Assembly (NCBI GenBank): GCA_007134115.1
Contig: SLLK01000332.1
Span: 1-12,115 of the forward strand
DNA from: Gammaproteobacteria bacterium
Lineage (GTDB): Bacteria; Pseudomonadota; Gammaproteobacteria; UBA5335; SLRW01
Direction: 5' to 3'
Length of the DNA: 12,115 nt
Shown: one piece after another, positions 6,962 to 12,115 of the stretch
How the letters are laid out: the number at the start of each line of letters is the position of its first letter
Numbering within the stretch: the stretch's first letter is position 1
Notes under the pieces: model-generated
The model's input: only the letters and a program-made list of their open reading frames with translations
The model's database searches: none
Told to the model about the DNA's origin: nothing
Translations under genes and position numbers: made by a program

Positions 6962-8374
6962 ATGAGCAAGCGCGAGACCGACAGCAAACCGTGGAGCGGC
7001 CGTTTCAGCGAACCGGTGGACGCTTTTGTCGAGGCCTTTACCGCCTCCGTACCGTTTGATCATCGGCTGTACCGGCATGATATCGCCGGCTCCATTGCCC
7101 ACGCCCGCATGCTGGCGCGCACCGGCATACTGGACACCGAGGAGTGCCAGCAGATCGTCGGTGGCCTGCAGGACATCCGCGAGGACATCGACGCCGGGCG
7201 CCTGGTCTGGTCGGTGGCCCTCGAGGACGTCCACATGAACATTGAGGCGCGCCTGATCGAACGCATCGGTGATACCGGCAAGAAGCTGCACACCGGGCGT
7301 TCGCGCAACGACCAGGTCGCCACGGATATTCGCCTGTGGCTGCGTGAGGCCATCGACGGCATTGATGCCGAGCTGTTGCGGTTGCGCGAAGCACTGATTG
7401 ATCTCGCCGAGCGTGAGGCGGCGACCATCATGCCCGGTTTTACCCACCTGCAAAGCGCGCAACCGGTGACCTTCGGTCACCACATGCTGGCCTGGCAGGA
7501 AATGCTCAGCCGCGACCAGGCGCGCCTGCGCGAATGCCGGCAGCGGGTCAATATCATGCCGCTGGGCGCCGCCGCACTGGCCGGGACCTCGTTCCCCATT
7601 GATCGTGAATACACTGCAGAACTGCTGGGCTTTGATGCGCCGGCGCGCAATTCGCTGGATGCCGTGAGCGATCGCGACTTCGCCATTGAGTTCAGTGCCT
7701 TCGCCAGTATCCTGCTGATGCATCTGTCACGCTTTTCGGAGGAACTGGTGCTGTGGACCTCGGCGCAGTTCGGATTCATTGATCTGCCCGACCGTTTTTG
7801 CACCGGATCCAGCATCATGCCGCAGAAGAAAAACCCCGATGTCCCCGAACTGGTGCGCGGCAAGAGCGGGCGTGTCTACGGCCACCTGATGTCCTTGCTG
7901 ACCCTGATGAAAGGCCAGCCGCTGGCCTACAACAAGGACAATCAGGAAGACAAGGAGCCCCTGTTCGATACTGTCGACACCGTCGCCGCCTGCCTGCGTG
8001 CCTATGCCGACATGATGCCGGCGGTTGCGGTAAACCACGAACGCTGTCGCGCTGCCGCCGGCGCCGGCTACGCCACAGCCACCGATCTTGCCGATTACCT
8101 GGTGCGCAAGGGCGTGGCATTTCGCGATGCCCACGAGATCGTGGGCAAGGCGGTGCAACACGCGCTGGGCAAGGAACTTGACCTGGCCGATCTGGAGCTG
8201 ACCGACCTGCAACAGTTCAGTGACGCCATCGACAGCGACGTCTTCGACGTACTTACGCTGGAAGGCTCGGTAGCAGCCCGCAATCACCCCGGGGGCACCG
8301 CGCCAGACCAGGTCCGCGCCGCCGCCAAAGCGGCCCGCCAGCAACTTGACCAGCGCCACGGAGCAGCCCGATGA
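6962..8374 (+). CDS. argH: Argininosuccinate lyase
   Basis: 470 residues, a normal length. ArgH splits argininosuccinate into arginine and fumarate, the last step of arginine synthesis, as a cytoplasmic homotetramer of the fumarase/aspartase superfamily. The N-terminus KPWSGRFSEPVDAFVEAFTAS (9-29) is the family opening. VHMNIEARL (90-98) and TGRSRNDQVATD (111-122) are substrate-binding blocks. THLQSAQPVTFGHH (161-174) holds the catalytic-base His162. The signature loop GSSIMPQKKNPD (282-293) carries the catalytic serine Ser283 and Lys289. The start at 6962 follows a GGGGA ribosome site. The gene is divergent from algZ, as in Pseudomonas. Its stop overlaps the start of the next gene by four bases (ATGA, 8371-8374), which is not the usual partner arrangement for argH. 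Confidence 0.98.
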   Translation: MSKRETDSKPWSGRFSEPVDAFVEAFTASVPFDHRLYRHDIAGSIAHARMLARTGILDTEECQQIVGGLQDIREDIDAGRLVWSVALEDVHMNIEARLIERIGDTGKKLHTGRSRNDQVATDIRLWLREAIDGIDAELLRLREALIDLAEREAATIMPGFTHLQSAQPVTFGHHMLAWQEMLSRDQARLRECRQRVNIMPLGAAALAGTSFPIDREYTAELLGFDAPARNSLDAVSDRDFAIEFSAFASILLMHLSRFSEELVLWTSAQFGFIDLPDRFCTGSSIMPQKKNPDVPELVRGKSGRVYGHLMSLLTLMKGQPLAYNKDNQEDKEPLFDTVDTVAACLRAYADMMPAVAVNHERCRAAAGAGYATATDLADYLVRKGVAFRDAHEIVGKAVQHALGKELDLADLELTDLQQFSDAIDSDVFDVLTLEGSVAARNHPGGTAPDQVRAAAKAARQQLDQRHGAAR

Positions 8375-8949
8375 GACAATCTGTGTACCGCATGCTGGCA
8401 GTGTGCCTGCTGACCCCCTTGTGGCTGCTGGCCGGCGCGCAGGCAACCGCCGGCACGGCCCCCACCGCTGACCGGCACTACCTGGAAGCCGGCGCTGCGG
8501 CACGCACGCCGGGGCCCGATGCACGCAACTTTAGCGGCCACCTGCTGCGCGCCAGCTTCGGCTTCGACAACGGGCTGTTCCTGGCCGGCGAGATTTTTGG
8601 CGCTGAAGACAGCGCTGATCGCGATTTCGACGAGCGCAGCGTGGGCCTGGGCCTCAGCCGTGCCTTCAGCGACCGTGCGCAACTGGTTAATCGCTTCGAC
8701 TTCCACGAGCGTGACATCGACGGGGACAAGGAGCGTGGCGTCGTTTTCAACGTGGGCGCGCATGCCCGCTGGCACCCGCGCGTGGAGACCGGCGCTTACG
8801 TTGCGTGGCAACGGCTGGGTGGCAATCATGAACGCCTGGTGCGGGGCGAAGTACTTGGCCGGCTGGCCGGTCCGTTGTGGCTGCGCGCTGGCATCCATCA
8901 CGGCGAGGACGTGCGTGGCTGGGAGGTGGGCGTGCGCTTCACCTACTGA
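8371..8949 (+). CDS. Small secreted protein, predicted outer-membrane beta-barrel
   Basis: 192 residues. A Sec signal peptide is visible: basic start MRQSVYR, hydrophobic core about 9-22, and cleavage probably after Ala25 or Ala27. The mature part of about 165 residues alternates polar and hydrophobic/aromatic residues in short strands separated by acidic turns (for example DSADRDFDE and ERDIDGDKE). It ends in GVRFTY, a terminal aromatic residue preceded by alternating hydrophobics, as in a BAM recognition signal. This fits a small barrel of roughly eight strands. The layout resembles small barrels such as the Ax21-like family, but I cannot confirm membership. GGAG at 8360-8363 lies seven bases before the ATG, which overlaps the argH stop, so it is probably translated with argH. 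No link to arginine synthesis can be read from the protein. The localisation is fairly secure and the function is unknown. Confidence 0.75.
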   Translation: MRQSVYRMLAVCLLTPLWLLAGAQATAGTAPTADRHYLEAGAAARTPGPDARNFSGHLLRASFGFDNGLFLAGEIFGAEDSADRDFDERSVGLGLSRAFSDRAQLVNRFDFHERDIDGDKERGVVFNVGAHARWHPRVETGAYVAWQRLGGNHERLVRGEVLGRLAGPLWLRAGIHHGEDVRGWEVGVRFTY

Positions 8950-8982
8950 CACCGCCTGGCCGGTCGTCGGCGTTCTCTGTCA
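8947..8982 (+). terminator. Weak hairpin after the argH operon
   Basis: TGACA (8947-8951, starting at the stop codon) pairs with TGTCA (8978-8982). Inside it GCCG (8959-8962) pairs with CGGC (8968-8971) around a 5-base loop. No clear T-run follows, so termination would be partial at best. It may equally be a 3'-end stabilising stem or chance. Confidence 0.25.
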
Positions 8983-9017
8983 GATCCTGACCCTCGAATT
9001 CGCGAACGTGTGCCCGC

Positions 9018-9035
9018 CCCGGATGTCACACCGGG
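9018..9035 (+). repeat. Inverted repeat in the pncAB leader
   Basis: CCCGG (9018-9022) pairs with CCGGG (9031-9035). Inside, TGT (9024-9026) mirrors ACA (9028-9030) around one base, with a single bulged A at 9023. It ends 22 bases before the ribosome binding site of pncA. It could be an operator or a leader stem. It does not resemble any NAD-pathway operator I know. Confidence 0.35.
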
Positions 9036-9057
9036 TAACAGCGGAGAACATGACACG

Positions 9058-9067
9058 AAGGAGGTGA
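9058..9067 (+). promoter_or_regulatory. Near-ideal Shine-Dalgarno site deciding the GTG start of pncA
   Basis: AAGGAGGTGA is complementary over ten bases to the 3' end of 16S rRNA. GGAGG ends six bases before the GTG at 9071, which fixes the start. It is much stronger than the sites of the other genes here, which have four to six matching bases. Confidence 0.8.
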
Positions 9068-9070
9068 CCC

Positions 9071-9643
9071 GTGGATCCCCGCAAGCTGCTGGAACAGGGC
9101 GACGCCCTGCTGATCGTCGATGTACAGAATGATTTCTGCCCCGGCGGTGCACTGCCGGTGCCCGAGGGTGACCAGGTCATAGCGGTGCTCAATGACTGGA
9201 TCAACGCCGCCGTCGACCGGAGCGTCCCCGTAATTGCCTCACGCGACTGGCACCCCGTGGACCATTGCAGTTTCGAACACCGCGGGGGGCCGTGGCCAGT
9301 GCATTGCGTACAGGACACACACGGCGCGGCATTCCACGACCGGCTCCAGCTGCCGCCGCACACCATTCGTGTCAGCAAGGGCACGCGCTTCGATCAGGAC
9401 GCCTATTCCGCGTTCGAGAACACCGGCCTGGCCGGCGAGCTGCGCCGGCGCAACATCAAGCGCCTGTGGGTCGGCGGGCTGGCCCAGGACGTATGCGTGC
9501 GCGACACCGTGGTGGCCGGCGCTGGCGAGGGCTTTGATATGCGTGTGATACGCGCCGCCACGCGTCCGGTGGACCCGGCCAACGGCCGCCAGGCGTTGCA
9601 GGACATGCAGGAGGCCGGGGCGCGGATCGAGGAGGCCGCGTGA
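9071..9643 (+). CDS. pncA: Nicotinamidase (isochorismatase-like hydrolase)
   Basis: 190 residues from a GTG start. The enzyme hydrolyses nicotinamide to nicotinate and ammonia, in the cytoplasm, for NAD salvage. The cysteine-hydrolase triad is complete: Asp17 in LIVDVQNDF, Lys103 in VSKGT and Cys142 in GLAQDVCVRDT. Metal ligands are seen as Asp59 and His61 in SRDWHP, and His78 in WPVHCV, which separates nicotinamidases from other isochorismatase-family members. The DVQNDFCPGGALPV stretch (17-30) is typical of PncA. The GLAQDVCV oxyanion/active-site loop differs slightly from the commoner GLATDYCV. The stop overlaps the next start by four bases (GTGA, 9640-9643). The next gene uses the nicotinate made here, which strengthens the assignment. 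Confidence 0.95.
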   Translation: MDPRKLLEQGDALLIVDVQNDFCPGGALPVPEGDQVIAVLNDWINAAVDRSVPVIASRDWHPVDHCSFEHRGGPWPVHCVQDTHGAAFHDRLQLPPHTIRVSKGTRFDQDAYSAFENTGLAGELRRRNIKRLWVGGLAQDVCVRDTVVAGAGEGFDMRVIRAATRPVDPANGRQALQDMQEAGARIEEAA

Positions 9644-10989
9644 GCGGCGAAACTGCGTTCAGCGCGTACAACCCGGCGGCGCTGGTCGATCTGTATCAGT
9701 TGACCATGGCCCAGGCCTACTGGCACGAGGGCATGCACGGCGAGGCCGTGTTCAGCCTGCATTTTCGCGATCTGCCGCGCGGCCGCAACTTCGTGCTTGC
9801 CGCCGGCCTGCATGCGGTGCTCGATGCCCTGGAATCGTTCCGCTTTGACCGCCACACGCTGGATTACCTGGCCGGTCACGAACTGTTCCGGGAGGATTTC
9901 CTGCGCTGGCTGGAAGACTTGCGCCTCGACGCCACGGTACGGGCGGTACCCGAGGGCACCGTGGTGTTCGGTCAGGAGCCGCTGCTTGAGGTGACTGCGC
10001 CGGTCATCCAGGGCCAGCTGGTGGAAAGCCTGATCATGAACCAGATCCATGTGCAGAGCGTGCTCGCCTCCGGCGCCGCGCGCATTGTCGCTGCAGCCGG
10101 CGGCCGCCCGGTGGTGGATTTCGCCCTGCGTCGCATGCACGGCAGCGACGCCGCCGTGCAGGGCGCACGAGCCATGTATATCGGTGGCGCCCACGCTACC
10201 AGTAATGTGCTGGCCGGACGCCGCTACGGCATCCCGGTGACCGGCACCATGGCTCACAGCTACGTGCAGGCGCACGCCGATGAAAGGGCGGCCCTGCGCG
10301 CTTTTGCCGAGCTGTACCCAGAGACCACGCTGTTGATCGACACCTGGGACGCACTGGACGGAGTAGACAGGGTGATCGCACTGGCGCGCGAGCAGGGTGA
10401 ACAATTCTCCGTCGCCTCCATCCGCATTGATTCGGGCGACCTCGAAGCACTGGCGGGCACCTGCCGGCAACGGCTCGACGAGGCCGGGCTGTCGCAGGTC
10501 AGGATTCTGGTCAGCGGCGGCCTGGACGAATACCGCATAGCCCGACTGGTGCAAAACGACGCCCCCATAGACGGCTTCGGCGTGGGCACACATATGGGTA
10601 CAGGCGGTCACGCACCGACGCTGGATCTGGCGTACAAACTGGTCGCTTACGAGGGTCGTCCGTGCATCAAGACATCGCCGGGCAAACCGGTCTACCCGGG
10701 CGCCAAGCAGGTGTTCCGGCAACAGGATGCAGGGCGCTTCAGCGGCGACACCGTGGCCGCACATGACGAACGTCAAGACGGCGCACCGCTGTTAAACGAA
10801 GTCATGCGCGACGGCCGGCGTACCGCGCCCGACGAGGCGCTGGCCGACATCCGCGCGCGCGCGGCGGCACAAGTCCGGGCGCTCCCGGAGGACGTACGCA
10901 AACTGGAGGCGGCCACCGAGCCTTACCGCGTCAACATCAGCCCGGCGCTGCGGCAGGCGCACGAGGACGCCCTGGGCACCAGACGTTGA
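9640..10989 (+). CDS. pncB: Nicotinate phosphoribosyltransferase
   Basis: 449 residues from a GTG start overlapping the pncA stop. It joins nicotinate to PRPP to give nicotinate mononucleotide, usually with ATP hydrolysis, as the first committed step of the Preiss-Handler route. Landmarks are the N-terminal VDLYQLTMAQAYW (16-28), GQEPLLEVTAPVIQGQLVES (111-130), FALRRMHGSDAA (161-172), TGTMAHSYVQ (201-210) with the likely autophosphorylated His206, RIDSGDL (262-268), SGGLDEYRI (292-300) and GFGVGTHMGTGG (312-323). Length and motifs fit the NAPRTase branch shared with human NAPRT rather than the shorter E. coli PncB. The C-terminal part (about 395-449) is helical and variable. No separate ribosome site stands out, so translation is probably coupled to pncA. 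It ends 14 bases from the convergent lipoprotein gene. Confidence 0.96.
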   Translation: MSGETAFSAYNPAALVDLYQLTMAQAYWHEGMHGEAVFSLHFRDLPRGRNFVLAAGLHAVLDALESFRFDRHTLDYLAGHELFREDFLRWLEDLRLDATVRAVPEGTVVFGQEPLLEVTAPVIQGQLVESLIMNQIHVQSVLASGAARIVAAAGGRPVVDFALRRMHGSDAAVQGARAMYIGGAHATSNVLAGRRYGIPVTGTMAHSYVQAHADERAALRAFAELYPETTLLIDTWDALDGVDRVIALAREQGEQFSVASIRIDSGDLEALAGTCRQRLDEAGLSQVRILVSGGLDEYRIARLVQNDAPIDGFGVGTHMGTGGHAPTLDLAYKLVAYEGRPCIKTSPGKPVYPGAKQVFRQQDAGRFSGDTVAAHDERQDGAPLLNEVMRDGRRTAPDEALADIRARAAAQVRALPEDVRKLEAATEPYRVNISPALRQAHEDALGTRR

Positions 10990-11003
10990 CGAACCGCGGG
11001 CGC

Positions 11004-11600
11004 TTATTCGGCGTTCGGCAACCAGCGCAGGATGTCCTCAACCACCTCATCCACGGCCGCAACCAGTCCTTTTACCGCGCCAGCACCATCGGCCGACGGT
11101 GCGGACCGCTCGACACTGAACAGTTGCCGTCGCGGCGCCCGATCGCCCGCGGTATCGAGCAGCGTGGCACGCACCTGGGCCCTGACCACGGCATCATCCT
11201 CACTGAGGAACACCTGCTCGAAATTCGCCAGCTCCAGGTACAAATGGAATCGACCGTTGTGCTCACTGTCGGCCAGATGCGCTGAAAGGCGTGCCGTGAG
11301 CAACGTCGGTGGCGGCGCGACCCACTGCCGACGTGTGTATACACCCACCATGGTGGCGTCGTGATCGGCGCGGCGGTAACGTATTTCCGGGCCACGCAAC
11401 CACATCGGCGCATCGGCCTCGCGCAAGGCGATGCCACCGGGCAGACCCGAGGGCTCAACACCGTCCGCCGGAGGGGCGCCGAAATCATGCAGCTCCGGCC
11501 GCGGCGGCGTATCCGGAAAAACAGAGCAGGCCGCCAGCATCAGTGCCAGCAGACACGCCGCAAACAGTCGATACATACCGATGTAGCCTCGCATGGTCAT
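11004..11600 (-). CDS. PqiC-like ABC-transport auxiliary lipoprotein of an MCE system
   Basis: 198 residues. The N-terminus has a lipoprotein signal, with a hydrophobic stretch at about 11-22 and the lipobox LAAC with Cys25. Ser26 at position +2 predicts sorting to the outer membrane. The mature part has the ABC_trans_aux layout: an early strand, a mid-region IRYRRADHDATMVGVYTRRQWVAPP with the Y...W pattern of this family, and a late helix (VKGLVAAVDEVVEDILRWL). Related lipoproteins accompany MCE/MlaD proteins and help carry phospholipids across the envelope. It follows the MCE gene with a four-base overlap (ATGA, 11597-11600). Methionines at residues 3 and 9 are alternative starts; residue 1 is favoured by the overlap, though its ribosome site is weak. 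The family call is good and the substrate is unknown. Confidence 0.85.
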   Translation of the reverse strand: MTMRGYIGMYRLFAACLLALMLAACSVFPDTPPRPELHDFGAPPADGVEPSGLPGGIALREADAPMWLRGPEIRYRRADHDATMVGVYTRRQWVAPPPTLLTARLSAHLADSEHNGRFHLYLELANFEQVFLSEDDAVVRAQVRATLLDTAGDRAPRRQLFSVERSAPSADGAGAVKGLVAAVDEVVEDILRWLPNAE

Positions 11601-12115
11601 TGGGGCGCCTCATAGCCGGGCTCGCCGGGCCCCGGCTTGTGCGGCGCCCGGCCAAATAGCAAGCCACCAGGCTCCTCGCTTAATTCGCGGCTGAGCTTTT
11701 CCCATTCGTCGAGCAGGCGGTTGACCCGTGGCAGCGTCACCATGGTGCCCTGACGTCCCAGCGTTTCCAGTTCGTTTCCGACGCGCTGCACCATGACCAG
11801 GGTTTGCTCCAGCTCAGTGACCAGCGTCGGCATGTGCCGCGTGGTCTGCTCAAGATTATCCAGAATCGCGGCGAATTTCTTCTGGTTCTCCCCGTCAAGC
11901 AACTCGCCCACGCGCTCAATCAGCATGCCCACACCTTCTTCAAGATTCTCCCCGGCGGTGCGCCGCATGTGAATCACGGCGGGCTCGGCCTCGCTGGTTC
12001 TCAATGGCTCACCTCCCGGCTCACTGTCGCTAAGATCGAGCATGGCACGTCCGGTCAGCGCCTGGGAGCGCAGGGTCGCCTGCGTCTTGTCTGTCACCGG
12101 TGTGCCGCGGTCAAG
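11597..12115 (-). CDS. MCE/MlaD-family lipid transport protein (partial, N-terminus beyond right edge)
   Basis: 172 residues are visible, open at the window edge. The first visible part, with PVTDKTQATLRSQALTG followed by RAMLDLSD, matches the end of an MCE domain: a final strand pair with the conserved LTG turn. Downstream is a long helical region (about residues 55-145) with heptad-like spacing, as in MlaD-type proteins whose helices form a needle or barrel through the periplasm. The C-terminus is Pro/Gly-rich. A valine codon GTG at 12097 could be mistaken for a start, but it lies inside the MCE domain, so the true start and membrane anchor are outside the window. With the lipoprotein gene it marks an MCE transporter locus. 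Permease and ATPase genes would be expected further right on the minus strand. Confidence 0.85.
   Translation of the reverse strand, partial: LDRGTPVTDKTQATLRSQALTGRAMLDLSDSEPGGEPLRTSEAEPAVIHMRRTAGENLEEGVGMLIERVGELLDGENQKKFAAILDNLEQTTRHMPTLVTELEQTLVMVQRVGNELETLGRQGTMVTLPRVNRLLDEWEKLSRELSEEPGGLLFGRAPHKPGPGEPGYEAPQ

Noticed and set aside
8999..9006. TTCGCGAA palindrome before pncA
   Set aside because: An eight-base palindrome is expected by chance in this much GC-rich DNA, and nothing else supports a site.
9403..10776. A 457-codon minus-strand open frame opposite pncA and pncB
   Set aside because: Both sense genes carry full catalytic motifs and are coupled. The antisense frame has no ribosome site or domain and looks like codon-bias shadow.
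12095..12097. GTG at 12097 as the start of the MCE gene
   Set aside because: The same frame continues to the window edge with family-like sequence, and the GTG falls inside the MCE domain, so it is an internal valine.

Overview
The window looks like ordinary chromosome from a GC-rich gammaproteobacterium. The basis is the gene order: argH is divergent from algZ-algR, and algR is followed by hemC, hemD, hemX and hemY. This is the arrangement known from Pseudomonas aeruginosa, and hemCDXY is also kept in enteric bacteria. No alginate genes are visible, so the host need not be a pseudomonad; a Chromatiales-type or other environmental gammaproteobacterium would fit. There is no sign of IS elements, phage, CRISPR, tRNA or rRNA genes.

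Layout. Minus strand, 1-582: the first 194 residues of a YeeZ-like atypical SDR protein, cut by the left edge, with its own candidate promoter. A candidate terminator separates it from a compact minus-strand block at 768-6740. In transcription order this block is algZ (sensor kinase), algR (LytTR response regulator), hemC, hemD, hemX and hemY. All joints overlap or touch except a 96-base gap between algR and hemC, which holds a candidate promoter. A 221-base divergent region separates algZ from argH.

Plus strand, 6962-10989: argH is translationally coupled to a small predicted outer-membrane beta-barrel protein (to 8949). A 121-base gap with two hairpins and a near-ideal ribosome binding site follows. 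Then come nicotinamidase (pncA) and nicotinate phosphoribosyltransferase (pncB), which overlap by 4 bases and together turn nicotinamide into nicotinate mononucleotide for NAD salvage.

Minus strand, 11004-12115: the end of an MCE/Mla-type lipid-transport locus. A PqiC-like auxiliary lipoprotein overlaps the upstream MCE-domain protein by 4 bases, and that gene runs off the right edge. pncB and the lipoprotein gene converge with only 14 bases between stop codons.

I found no convincing evidence of a new multi-gene system. The observations most worth checking are the barrel protein coupled to argH, the pncAB leader, and the retained link between AlgZ/AlgR and tetrapyrrole synthesis.
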